A stretch of DNA of 64,000 nucleotides, from contig JAJEEG010000006.1 in assembly GCA_022821085.1 (NCBI GenBank), positions 1,137,330 through 1,201,329 of the forward strand, written 5' to 3'. A program made the translations under genes and the position numbers. The notes beneath the pieces were generated by a model. That model did no database searches. It saw only the letters and a list, made by a program, of their open reading frames with translations, and had not been told where the DNA came from. Source of the DNA: Candidatus Latescibacterota bacterium (GTDB lineage Bacteria; JAAXHH01). Positions 36,977-45,451 of this stretch are shown here, piece by piece (the first letter of the stretch is position 1; each line of letters opens with the position of its first letter).

Positions 36977-37810
36977 CTACCTTGTTCTCGTCCACGCACC
37001 GATATGCGGCGGGATGACCACGGGACGCTTCGACGCGACGATTTCGTCCCGGACGCGCCGGGGTATGGTCTCCACGTCCACTTCTTCCGCGGTGGCGATC
37101 CCGTAATGCTCCAGCAGGGGAAGCACGCTTTGGAAGGAATTCGCTACATAGGAGTATCCCGGCCAGTCGGCGGATCCGCCGATCAACAGGCCGGCATCGA
37201 AGGTCGGTTCTGGCAGCCCCGCCTCGACGAACACCCGGTAGAGTTCCAGGCCCATGTTGCCGTTGGCCCCGGACCGCTCGAAAACCTCGACGACCCAGTC
37301 GCCGAGTTGCCCCATGAGCGGGGTATCGGGGTGCTTGTACGCCTCGGTGATCGTGAAATCGATCTCCTGGAACATGACGATGCCGCCGGAGCGCAGACGG
37401 GGGATCAACTGCTTCAGGACCGCGACCGGATCGGGCAGATACATGAGCACCAGCCGGCCGACCAGGGCGTCGAAATCGCCCCCGACGTCAAGCGTCTGTA
37501 TATCGCCGGCATGAAACGTCACGTTTTCGTGCCCCGCCTTCTCGACCCGTTCCCGTGCCGTTTCGAGGATTTCGGGATTCATGTCCACGCCCACGACTTC
37601 CCCGGCCGGCCCCACGAATTCCGCGACGGCAAGCGCCACGTCACCGGCACCGCTTCCGATATCGAGTACCCGCATCCCGCTGCGGATACCGGCCGATTTC
37701 AGAAACCGGCGCGTGATCGGTTCGAAGAGCCGGGACTGTTCGATCAAGCGCTCCGTCTCTTCATCGCTGCGTCCCGGGGTATATCGTCGTTCGCTGTGCT
37801 GGTCCGTCAT
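36977..37810 (-). CDS. Class I SAM-dependent methyltransferase
   Basis: 277 residues. Motif I is VLDIGSGAGDVALAVAEF (about residues 48-65), then VVGVDMNPEILETARER, ENVTFHAGDIQTL and the post-motif YLPDPVAVLKQLIPRLRSGG. The UbiE/arsenite methyltransferase-like layout suggests a small-molecule substrate. An AGGAG site lies before the ATG. Nothing around it indicates the substrate. Confidence 0.85.
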   Translation of the reverse strand: MTDQHSERRYTPGRSDEETERLIEQSRLFEPITRRFLKSAGIRSGMRVLDIGSGAGDVALAVAEFVGPAGEVVGVDMNPEILETARERVEKAGHENVTFHAGDIQTLDVGGDFDALVGRLVLMYLPDPVAVLKQLIPRLRSGGIVMFQEIDFTITEAYKHPDTPLMGQLGDWVVEVFERSGANGNMGLELYRVFVEAGLPEPTFDAGLLIGGSADWPGYSYVANSFQSVLPLLEHYGIATAEEVDVETIPRRVRDEIVASKRPVVIPPHIGAWTRTR

Positions 37811-38027
37811 GTTCGGGCTGGCTCCTTTCAGGACAATCTGTTGCTGTGTTCGCGATTTAATCTGTGCAGACAGGATTCAGAATGGCACAAAGTGGGCAGC
37901 CGGATTGCCCGCGTCAATCTCTTTTGGACACGCCGGCAACCTTCATCAGAGCACGAATCCGCTCCCCCCGCCTTATTCCTTCATCGCCCCCATCGCCACA
38001 GCGTGATTCACTGCACGACGCCCCGCC

Positions 38028-38852
38028 TCACTCCTTCACCGCCCCCAGCGTGATCCCCTGCACGAACTCCCGCTGCATCGCGAGGAACAGGGCCAAGATG
38101 GGGAGGATGGACAGCAGCGTACCGGCCATGAGCATGCCGTATTCCTGGCGATAGACGCCCACCAGGCTGGCCAGGCCGAGGGGCAGGGTGTACTTGGCGG
38201 CGTCCCGCAGGACGATCATGGGCCATAGGAACTCGTTCCAGGCCCCCAGGAACCCGAAGATGCTCAGGGCGCCCATGGCCGGCTTCACGGCCGGGATGAT
38301 GACGCGCCAGTAGATACCGAATTCGGAGGTGCCGTCGATCCGCGCCGCATCGAGCAGGTCCGAGGGCACGCCGAGGATGAACTGTCGCATGAGGAAAACG
38401 CCGAATCCGCTCGATGCCAGGTAGGGCAGGATGACGCCCTGGTAGGTATCCAGCCAGCCGAACTGGTACAACAGGGTAAACAGGGGCACCAGCACCAGGT
38501 GAAAGGGGATCATCATGGAGGCGAGGACGATGGCGAAGAGGACGCCGCGGCCCCGGAACGAGTACTTGGCGAAGGCGAACCCGCCCATGGTGGCGATAGC
38601 GAGGAGCAGCAGGGTGTGCGAAGTGGCCAGGAAGGTGCTGTTGACGACGTACTGGACGATCGGCATTTCCTGGAACAGCCGGGTGAAGTTCTCGAGCGTG
38701 GGATCCTGGGGAAGAAAGGTGGGCGGATAGGAGAAGATCTCGCCCGACGGCTTGAAGGAAGCGGATACCACCCAGAACAGCGGCGTCAGGACCAGGACGG
38801 TCAGCAGTATCAGGAGCACATAGGTAATGGTGGTGCGAACAGGGTTTCTCAT
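38028..38852 (-). CDS. Carbohydrate ABC transporter permease (MalG type)
   Basis: 274-residue inner-membrane subunit with about six hydrophobic segments. The EAA loop that contacts the ATPase reads DAARIDGTSEFGIYWRVIIP. The start at ATG 38852 begins directly before the first membrane helix, four bases after the other permease gene; a start at 38879 would overlap it. With the neighbouring MalF-type permease and binding protein it forms a sugar-class (CUT1) importer that lacks its ATPase here. Confidence 0.9.
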   Translation of the reverse strand: MRNPVRTTITYVLLILLTVLVLTPLFWVVSASFKPSGEIFSYPPTFLPQDPTLENFTRLFQEMPIVQYVVNSTFLATSHTLLLLAIATMGGFAFAKYSFRGRGVLFAIVLASMMIPFHLVLVPLFTLLYQFGWLDTYQGVILPYLASSGFGVFLMRQFILGVPSDLLDAARIDGTSEFGIYWRVIIPAVKPAMGALSIFGFLGAWNEFLWPMIVLRDAAKYTLPLGLASLVGVYRQEYGMLMAGTLLSILPILALFLAMQREFVQGITLGAVKE

Positions 38853-38856
38853 GAGG

Positions 38857-39708
38857 TCAGTTTTCCCTGAATACGCCAAATAACCGGACCTGGATGATGG
38901 AAATCACCCCGATGATCACGGCCAGGGCCCATCCGATGGTCGCCGCGTAGCCGAGGTTGATGAACTCGAATCCGTGCTTGTACAGGTACATCACCATGGT
39001 CATGCTCGCGTTGCCGGGGCCGCCCTCCGTGAGCACGTAGGGCAGGTCGAAGAGCTGGAACGAACCGATCATGGAGGTGATGACCACGAAGGCGATCACG
39101 GGCTTGAGGGCGGGGATCGTCACGTGCACGAAGCTCTGCCAGGGCCCCGCGCCGTCCACCGCCGCCGCCTCGTAGAGCTCTTGCCGGATACTCTGAAGCC
39201 CCGCGAGGAAGTAGACCATGTTGAATCCCGCCCATCGCCATACGCCGGCCAGCACGAGGGCGGGCATGACCAGGTCGGGGTCCTGGAGCCACTGGATTTC
39301 GGAACCGAGGACCCGGTTCACCAGGCCGTACCGCCGGTCGTACAGCAGGTAGAAGATCACGGCGATGAAGACGCCGGAGATCAGCACTGGCGAGAAGAAG
39401 GAAAGGCGGAACAGGTTCCGACCCTTCAGGCGGGCATTGCTGAGGAGCAGTGCGAGGGCCAGGGCCACGGGCAGTTGCAGAAGCAGGCTGCCTGCGGCGA
39501 AATAGGCCGTGTTCCAGAGGGCGGTCCAGAAGAGCGGGTCCGCGATCAGCCGTTCGATGTTCTCGAGGCCCACGAAGGTCTGGTTCTGCATGCCCCGGAC
39601 ACTGTACGTGCTAAGACGGATCGAATCGAACAGGGGGTAGACCATGAAGACAGTGAAGAGCGTGAAGAAAGGCGCGAGGAAGAAGTAGGGGGCGTACCGG
39701 GGTTTCAT
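38857..39708 (-). CDS. Carbohydrate ABC transporter permease (MalF type)
   Basis: 283 residues with about six membrane segments and the EAA loop EAAAVDGAGPWQSFVHVTIP. Its N-terminus (APYFFLAPFFTLFTVFMVYP) is the usual first helix of MalF/UgpA-type subunits. ATG overlaps the binding-protein stop by four bases. Partner of the MalG-type permease. Confidence 0.92.
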   Translation of the reverse strand: MKPRYAPYFFLAPFFTLFTVFMVYPLFDSIRLSTYSVRGMQNQTFVGLENIERLIADPLFWTALWNTAYFAAGSLLLQLPVALALALLLSNARLKGRNLFRLSFFSPVLISGVFIAVIFYLLYDRRYGLVNRVLGSEIQWLQDPDLVMPALVLAGVWRWAGFNMVYFLAGLQSIRQELYEAAAVDGAGPWQSFVHVTIPALKPVIAFVVITSMIGSFQLFDLPYVLTEGGPGNASMTMVMYLYKHGFEFINLGYAATIGWALAVIIGVISIIQVRLFGVFREN

Positions 39709-41027
39709 TCGGTCTCAGCTGTGTTATTCCGCAGCGCGCGGACCTGCTCTGCCAGGTGGGAAAGCGCATCGGCGGGTGTCCGAATCCCATTGGCCGCCTC
39801 GTACACGGCCTGCCGCAGCAGATCGTTGGCCTCGGCCCAGTAGGGATTCAGGTGGAATCCGGGGATGTCGGGCGCGAGTTCCGTAAGGCTTCTGCCCAGG
39901 ACCTGCCCGTCCAGGTACGCCTCGGGCTCGGTATACACCGGGTTGGACCACGCCGAACGGATCGGCGGTATGATAAAGGTCTTGCGGTAACGGTTCGCGA
40001 GGGCCTCATCGTCCATGTAGGCGAACTTGGCGAATTCCCAGGCGAGGTCCGGGTTCTCGGCCTGTCTGGTGACCGCGATCATGGTGCCGCCCCAGGTCGA
40101 GGTGCGGCGCTCGCCTTCCTGCCAGGCCGGCAGGGGCATGGCCCGCCATTTCCCTTCCAGTTCCGGGACGAACCTCCGTGCGAAGCTAATGTACCAGTCC
40201 GGTGCCAGCACGCCCAGAATAATGCCTTCCTTCATGGCGGCGTAGCTGGCCGGGTCCTGGGAGAATTCGGGGATGGCCAGCTGCTCTTCGTTGAGCAGGC
40301 TGCAGTAGAATTCCAGGGTGGAAACGGCAATGTCGTTGTCGATGATGACCCCGCCGTCCTCATCGAACATGCCGCCACCGTTCTGCAGGAGCATCAGCCA
40401 GAAATGACCGGGCTTATGAGCGCTCAGCATGATCGGGTATTGGTCGGGCTGCCCGTCGCCGTCGTCGTCGCGGGCGAGGGGTCTTGTCTCGCGGACGAAA
40501 TCATCCCAGGTCTCGATGGATGCCGGATCGATCCCCGCTTTTTCGTAGACGTCGTGACGGTACAGGAGCATGACGGGATGGACATCGCGGGGCAGACCGT
40601 AGATACGGCCGCCCAAGGACCAGGGTGCGAGGCGGGCCTGGACGAACTCATCGGTGATCCCTTCGCGCTCGATGCGGTCGGTCAGGTCCACGAAGCCTAT
40701 TTCCTCCTTCGTGCCCTTGAAGAACCTGCCGACCGATGAAATCTCGACTTCGGACAGATCGGGGCCGCCGATGCCGGAAAGGAAGGCGGCCAGGAGCTTG
40801 TCGTGCAATTTCGAGATCAGCCGAAGTTCGACTTTGACGCCGGGATGCGCCGCTTCGAACGCCGGAATCCTCGCGCTGAACTCATCGTAGTGCGTCTGCG
40901 CGAAGATCCAGAACTCCAGTGTGTCCGAGCGGTCATCGCCGCGGAACACGATGACGGGAAAGGCCAGGAGGAAGAGCAGTCCGAAGATCAGGGGCGCCTT
41001 GCCGAGGTGATTCATACGCTCAACCAT
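39705..41027 (-). CDS. ABC transporter substrate-binding protein, family 1
   Basis: 440-residue extracellular binding protein of the sugar (MalE/UgpB-like) class. An N-terminal hydrophobic segment (IFGLLFLLAFPVIVF) acts as signal or anchor; no lipobox Cys follows. Typical sequence: FWIFAQTHYDEF, AFEAAHPGVKVEL, GLPRDVHPVMLLYRHDVYE and AWEFAKFAYMDDE. A start four codons later is equally possible. It overlaps the symporter gene by eight bases and the permease gene by four, so all belong to one transcript. A carbohydrate ligand is likely but not proven. Confidence 0.88.
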   Translation of the reverse strand: MVERMNHLGKAPLIFGLLFLLAFPVIVFRGDDRSDTLEFWIFAQTHYDEFSARIPAFEAAHPGVKVELRLISKLHDKLLAAFLSGIGGPDLSEVEISSVGRFFKGTKEEIGFVDLTDRIEREGITDEFVQARLAPWSLGGRIYGLPRDVHPVMLLYRHDVYEKAGIDPASIETWDDFVRETRPLARDDDGDGQPDQYPIMLSAHKPGHFWLMLLQNGGGMFDEDGGVIIDNDIAVSTLEFYCSLLNEEQLAIPEFSQDPASYAAMKEGIILGVLAPDWYISFARRFVPELEGKWRAMPLPAWQEGERRTSTWGGTMIAVTRQAENPDLAWEFAKFAYMDDEALANRYRKTFIIPPIRSAWSNPVYTEPEAYLDGQVLGRSLTELAPDIPGFHLNPYWAEANDLLRQAVYEAANGIRTPADALSHLAEQVRALRNNTAETE

Positions 41028-42489
41028 CCCCCATGGCCCGCCGGATGGGTCCCATCACGGGTTCGGTCACTTCGTCGGGCGGCGGGGAAGTGAAAAGCGA
41101 CACCACGACGCCCACGACGGATGCGGCCATGAAGCTCCAGGCGACGGGTATGAGGCCCGGATTGGGAAGCCGCTCGTAGAACATGGCCACGAGCACGGCG
41201 TTCCCGGCGATGATGGCCGTGATGGCCGCCGGCGCGGTAAAACGCTTCCAGTGCAGGCCGAGCAGCCAGATGGGCGTCAGCGTGACGAAACCGGAAAAGG
41301 ACAGCTGGGCCAGGGCGAATATGGACGCCGGCCTGAGGATCACGATGTAGTAGGCGATCCCGCCGAGTATGACGAGGAACAACCGGCCGAGCACCACCTG
41401 CCTGCGCTGGGACAGGCCGTACCACACGTCGCGCGTGAGCATGGACGACAGGGTGAGCATCTGGGCGTCCAGGGTGGACATGACCGCCGCCAGGATGCCG
41501 GCCAATGCGAGCCCCTGGATCATGGGGCCGAAGTGGCTGCGGATCACCATGGGAAAGACCATGTCGGAATCCCGGCCGACGAAATCGGGAAACTCGATGC
41601 GTCCCCACACGCCGTAGAGCGTGGCTACCAACATCAGCCCGATCATGATGACGGGATAGTACCGGATGGAGTTCTTCAGCGATTTCACGTCTTTCGCGGC
41701 GAATACGCGCACCAGCAGGTGGGGAAAGGCGAGCACGACCAGTCCCATGGCCATGCCCCAGACGAACCAGTTGCCCGTCGTGAAGGGCGCGGTGTCCTTC
41801 GTGGCCGTCAGTTCCGGAAACCGGCGGGCGACTTCCTGCATGACGCCCGAGATGCCGCCGAAATCGGCCGCGACGACGAAGATCGATACGTAGAGGAACA
41901 CGCCGAAGACGAGGCCCTGGAACACGTTGGTCCACATGGTCGCCCGCATGCCGCCCGTGGTGGTGTAGATCAGCGTGATGATCAGGATGCCGGCCGCCGC
42001 GACTTCGAAGGAGATCGCCTGCTGGGTAAAGACGTCGACGGCCAGACCCACGCCGGCAACCCCGGTGGACAGGTAGGGCAGCATGTAGATGAAATACACC
42101 AGGAAGAGCAGGCGGCCGAGGTTTGGGCTGTCCAGCCTGCGGGCGAGTAGTTCCGCCGGCGTCACGGCGTTGAGTTTCCGGGAGGCGATCCAGGCCGGGT
42201 ACCCGATGACGTAGTAGGCCACGGGGATGATCAGGGCGGCCATGGCCGCGGTGTAGCCGAAGACTCCGTAGCCGTGATGGTAGGCCAGGCCCGATATGCC
42301 CATGATCAGGAAGGGCGTGATATTCGTGCCGAACAGGGCCATGAACATGACGAGCGACCGGGCGAGGCGTCCCCCGAGGAAATAGTCCTCGGCCGTGGGC
42401 TTCGACCGGCGGAACGCGGCGAGGCCGATGCCCAGCACCACGGCGAAGTACACCACCACGACGACGAATATGGTCGCTTCAGGACCCAT
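41020..42489 (-). CDS. Sodium:solute symporter (SSS family)
   Basis: 489-residue Na+-coupled transporter, about 13 membrane helices. Family features include DYFLGGRLARSLVMFMALFGTN near residue 35, the TGGMRATMWTNVFQG segment and AGILAAVMSTLDAQML, which contains sodium-site residues. Preceded, with an 11-base overlap, by a small two-helix protein of the type often paired with pantothenate/solute symporters. Substrate uncertain. Confidence 0.9.
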   Translation of the reverse strand: MGPEATIFVVVVVYFAVVLGIGLAAFRRSKPTAEDYFLGGRLARSLVMFMALFGTNITPFLIMGISGLAYHHGYGVFGYTAAMAALIIPVAYYVIGYPAWIASRKLNAVTPAELLARRLDSPNLGRLLFLVYFIYMLPYLSTGVAGVGLAVDVFTQQAISFEVAAAGILIITLIYTTTGGMRATMWTNVFQGLVFGVFLYVSIFVVAADFGGISGVMQEVARRFPELTATKDTAPFTTGNWFVWGMAMGLVVLAFPHLLVRVFAAKDVKSLKNSIRYYPVIMIGLMLVATLYGVWGRIEFPDFVGRDSDMVFPMVIRSHFGPMIQGLALAGILAAVMSTLDAQMLTLSSMLTRDVWYGLSQRRQVVLGRLFLVILGGIAYYIVILRPASIFALAQLSFSGFVTLTPIWLLGLHWKRFTAPAAITAIIAGNAVLVAMFYERLPNPGLIPVAWSFMAASVVGVVVSLFTSPPPDEVTEPVMGPIRRAMGDG

Positions 42490-42700
42490 CGTAGTCCCGC
42501 CAGACGTACCGGGTGAAATAGAGGACGAGCGCGGCGGCGGCTATGACCCAGACCATGTGGTAGGCCAGGTCCACGGGGAGCCAGCCGAATATCGGCGGAG
42601 GGGAGGTGCCGTGATTGAAGAAATCGACGTGGAGCGCGGCCAGCACGACCACGAGCACCCAGAAGATCCGTCTATGCTGTCTTCGCGTCATGTCTGGCAT
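42479..42700 (-). CDS. Small two-helix membrane protein, DUF3311-like symporter partner
   Basis: 73 residues with two hydrophobic segments (IFWVLVVVLAALHVDFF and AYHMVWVIAAAALVLYFTRYVW). Size, the PVDLAYHMVW stretch and position just before an SSS symporter gene match DUF3311-type small proteins that accompany such carriers. It probably forms part of the symporter complex; that role is inference. Confidence 0.75.
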   Translation of the reverse strand: MPDMTRRQHRRIFWVLVVVLAALHVDFFNHGTSPPPIFGWLPVDLAYHMVWVIAAAALVLYFTRYVWRDYDGS

Positions 42701-42742
42701 GTCCAGGCTGTGCGGGCCGGCCAGTCAATTGCGACGGTTACG

Positions 42743-42784
42743 CGCGATGGTCGTGCGCACCTTCGCGATGGTCGTGCGCACCTT
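42743..42784. repeat. 21-bp tandem duplication downstream of the AGCS gene
   Basis: Two exact 21-base copies (42743-42763, 42764-42784) lie between the AGCS symporter gene and the small membrane-protein gene, about 40 bases past the AGCS stop. Non-coding as far as can be seen. Confidence 0.85.
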
Positions 42785-42823
42785 GAGGAGGCGGCCGTAA
42801 TGCTCCGCGCGAGGATGCGTCGA

Positions 42824-44203
42824 TCATGGTCCGTTCGATGCCGTACCGCCGCGCAGCTTGCCGGCGTACCGGCGGGTTTCCGCGGCGACGATGGGAGAAA
42901 GGAAGAGCAGGCCGACCAGGTTGGGGAAGGCCATGAGACCGTTCATGATGTCGGAGACTCCCCAGACCAGTTCCAGTTCCGATACGGCGCCGACGCCCAC
43001 GAAGAGGCAGAACAGCGTGCGGTAAGGCAGTGCGGAGCGTTCCCCGAGCAGGTATACGACCGATTTCTCGCCGTAGTAGCTCCAGCCCAGGATCGTCGAG
43101 TAAGCGAACAGTACCAGGCCCACGGCGACCAGGTAGCCGCCGAATCCCCCAGGCAATCCGGCGGTGAAGGCCGCCGCGGTGAGTGGCGCGCCCGTGTCGC
43201 CCGACAGCCAGACCCCCGTACCGATGATGGTGAATCCGGTGATTGTGCACACCACCAGGGTGTCGATGAAAGTCTGGGTCATGGACACCAGGGCCTGCGT
43301 GACCGGGTCCTTCGTCTGGGCGGCCGCGGCGGCGATGCCCGCGCTGCCCAGGCCGGACTCGTTGGAGAAGATGCCTCTGGCCACGCCGAACTGGACCGCC
43401 TGCCGGACCATCGCGCCCGCGAAGCCCCCGGCGGCCGCGGCGGGCGTGAAGGCGTGGGTGACCACGAGTTCGAAGATGCCCGGGATCGCCGAGGCGTTCA
43501 TCAGGATCGCGGTCAGTCCGCCGAGAATGTAAAGCACGATCATCGTGGGGACGATCAGGCTGGCCGCCCGGCCGATGCTCCTGATCCCTCCGATCAGGAC
43601 CAGTCCCGTGCCGATCATCAATACGATGCCCGTGACCCAGGGGTCCACGCCGAAGCTGCTCTGGAGCACGTCGGCCATGGAATTCGACTGGGTCATGTTG
43701 CCGATGCCGAAGGCCGCGAGCGCCGCGAACAGCGCGTAGGCGCCCCCCATCCACTTCCAGCCCATGGCGTTGGAGATATAGTACATGGGGCCGCCCTGCA
43801 TATGCCCCTTCGAATCCGTCTCGCGGTACTTGACCGACAGGACCGCTTCCGAGTATTTCGTGGCCATGCCCACCAGGCCCGTCATCCACATCCAGAAGAG
43901 CGCGCCGGGTCCCCCGGCCGCGATGGCCGTGGCCACGCCCGCTATATTGCCCGTACCGACGGTCGCCGCCAGCGCGGTCATCAGGGCCTGGAAGTGGCTG
44001 ATATCGCCTTCGGCGCTGGCTTCCCGGCGCCTGACAAAAGCAAGATAGAGCGCGTGCCACAAGGAGCGGAACTGAACGCCTTTGAGCAGTATGGTAAGGT
44101 AGAGTCCCGTGCCGCCCAGCAGTACCAGCAAGGGCACTCCCCACACCAGGGCCTGCACGTTGCCGACGTATTCAAGCAGCGGGTTTTCCATGAGGTCTTC
44201 CAT
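42824..44203 (-). CDS. Sodium:alanine/glycine symporter (AGCS family)
   Basis: 459-residue Na+-coupled amino acid carrier. Family motifs: [59 protein letters not shown] and the SNESGLGSA loop. About ten membrane segments. An alternative start four codons downstream at 44191 has a better ribosome binding site (GGAAG, five bases). A candidate promoter is at 44234-44263. Confidence 0.94.
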   Translation of the reverse strand: MEDLMENPLLEYVGNVQALVWGVPLLVLLGGTGLYLTILLKGVQFRSLWHALYLAFVRRREASAEGDISHFQALMTALAATVGTGNIAGVATAIAAGGPGALFWMWMTGLVGMATKYSEAVLSVKYRETDSKGHMQGGPMYYISNAMGWKWMGGAYALFAALAAFGIGNMTQSNSMADVLQSSFGVDPWVTGIVLMIGTGLVLIGGIRSIGRAASLIVPTMIVLYILGGLTAILMNASAIPGIFELVVTHAFTPAAAAGGFAGAMVRQAVQFGVARGIFSNESGLGSAGIAAAAAQTKDPVTQALVSMTQTFIDTLVVCTITGFTIIGTGVWLSGDTGAPLTAAAFTAGLPGGFGGYLVAVGLVLFAYSTILGWSYYGEKSVVYLLGERSALPYRTLFCLFVGVGAVSELELVWGVSDIMNGLMAFPNLVGLLFLSPIVAAETRRYAGKLRGGTASNGP

Positions 44204-44233
44204 GTAAGGGTGATAGGGTAGACAACGATGGCC

Positions 44234-44263
44234 AACCTAAGAGGCCGGCGGAACGCGTGTCAA
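44234..44263 (-). promoter_or_regulatory. Candidate promoter for the AGCS symporter
   Basis: Minus-strand perfect TTGACA (44263-44258), 18-base spacer and TAGGTT (44239-44234), about 31 bases before the ATG. The unusual -10 is the same as for the APC permease. Confidence 0.45.
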
Positions 44264-44282
44264 GCACTTTCCATTTTGCTAC

Positions 44283-44311
44283 TTGATCTTTAAACGCCTC
44301 GTTTTTATAGT
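44283..44311 (+). promoter_or_regulatory. Candidate promoter for the Gfo/Idh-mmsA cluster
   Basis: TTGATC (44283-44288), 17-base spacer and TATAGT (44306-44311), four and five of six matches, about 93 bases before the Gfo/Idh ATG. Diverges from the AGCS promoter 20 bases away. Confidence 0.5.
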
Positions 44312-44403
44312 GAACCATCGTCGGTGGCGGTCGGCTGAGACCGGGTCCGGCAGTCCATCTCATTATTCCAGGAATAACCATACTACCTTGAGGACTGCGC
44401 AAC

Positions 44404-45393
44404 ATGGAAACACTCCGTATCGGCATTGCGGGCTCCGGCGGCATGGGCGGCCACCACGCCCGGTTGCTGTCCGCCCGTGAAGACGTCCGGGTCGTGTCTC
44501 TGTTCGATACCGATCCGGTCGCGATGAACCGGCTGGAAAAGACACTCGGGCCGTCCGTACAGGGATTGAACCACTACGCGTCGCTCGAGTCGATGATCGA
44601 CTCGGAGGAACTGGACGGGATCGTCATCGCCACGCCCCACACGCGCCACGCGGACCAGGTCCGCGCCAGCCTGGAAGCGGGTCTGCACGTCCTCGTGGAA
44701 AAACCCATGGCGACGACGACCCGCGACGCCCGTGATTTCATCGAATACTCCGAACGGGCAGGCAAGGTGCTCGCGGTCGCTTACCAGCGCCACGGGGAGG
44801 GCAAATTCATCAAGGCACGCGAGATGATCGCGGACGGCGCCATCGGAGACGTGCGCCTTGTGCACGTCATCATCGCCCAGGACTGTCTGGGGATATTCAG
44901 TCCCGGCGCATCCTGGCGCGCCGATCCCGATTTGTCCGGCGGCGGGCACTTCATGGACACGGGCAGCCACATCAACGACATCCTGCTGTGGACGACGGGC
45001 CTGGAACCGAAGTCCGTCCACGCGTTCATCAACCCGGAAGGCACGCTGGTCGACGTGAATACGGCCATCTCGGTGGAATTCACGAACGGCGCCGTCGGCA
45101 ACCTGTCCTACACCTCCATGTCGCCCGAATGGCGGGAGGAATTCACCTTCTACGGTACCAAGGGCGTGATGCGTTTCGGCGCTTCCGAGCCCCTCTTCGT
45201 CCATCGAAAGGGTGAAGACATCCGGCTGCCGCAGACCCCGGGCCGGGGGAAGCCGCCAGCGGAGAACTTCATCGAGGCCATCCTGGGCGAAGCGGAAGTG
45301 CAGGCCCCGCCGATCTGCGGCCTGCGCGTCGTGCAGTTGACCGAGGCGGCCTACAAGTCGGCCGAAAGCGGAAAGCCCGAGGCGGTGGGCTGA
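44404..45393 (+). CDS. Gfo/Idh/MocA family oxidoreductase
   Basis: 329-residue NAD(P)-dependent dehydrogenase, typically acting on sugars or cyclitols. The Rossmann motif GIAGSGGMGGHHARLL is at residues 7-22, the catalytic Lys lies in VEKPMATT, and the C-terminal domain has GGGHFMDTGSHINDILLW with the usual His. GAGGA lies before ATG. First gene of a plus-strand series ending at 51571; the next gene, mmsA, suggests use of the product in carbon catabolism. Confidence 0.92.
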   Translation: METLRIGIAGSGGMGGHHARLLSAREDVRVVSLFDTDPVAMNRLEKTLGPSVQGLNHYASLESMIDSEELDGIVIATPHTRHADQVRASLEAGLHVLVEKPMATTTRDARDFIEYSERAGKVLAVAYQRHGEGKFIKAREMIADGAIGDVRLVHVIIAQDCLGIFSPGASWRADPDLSGGGHFMDTGSHINDILLWTTGLEPKSVHAFINPEGTLVDVNTAISVEFTNGAVGNLSYTSMSPEWREEFTFYGTKGVMRFGASEPLFVHRKGEDIRLPQTPGRGKPPAENFIEAILGEAEVQAPPICGLRVVQLTEAAYKSAESGKPEAVG

Positions 45394-45451
45394 TCGAGAC
45401 CGGGTTCAAGAATCCATTTCAGCGGAAGGCACCCATTCTTTGAGGAATACA

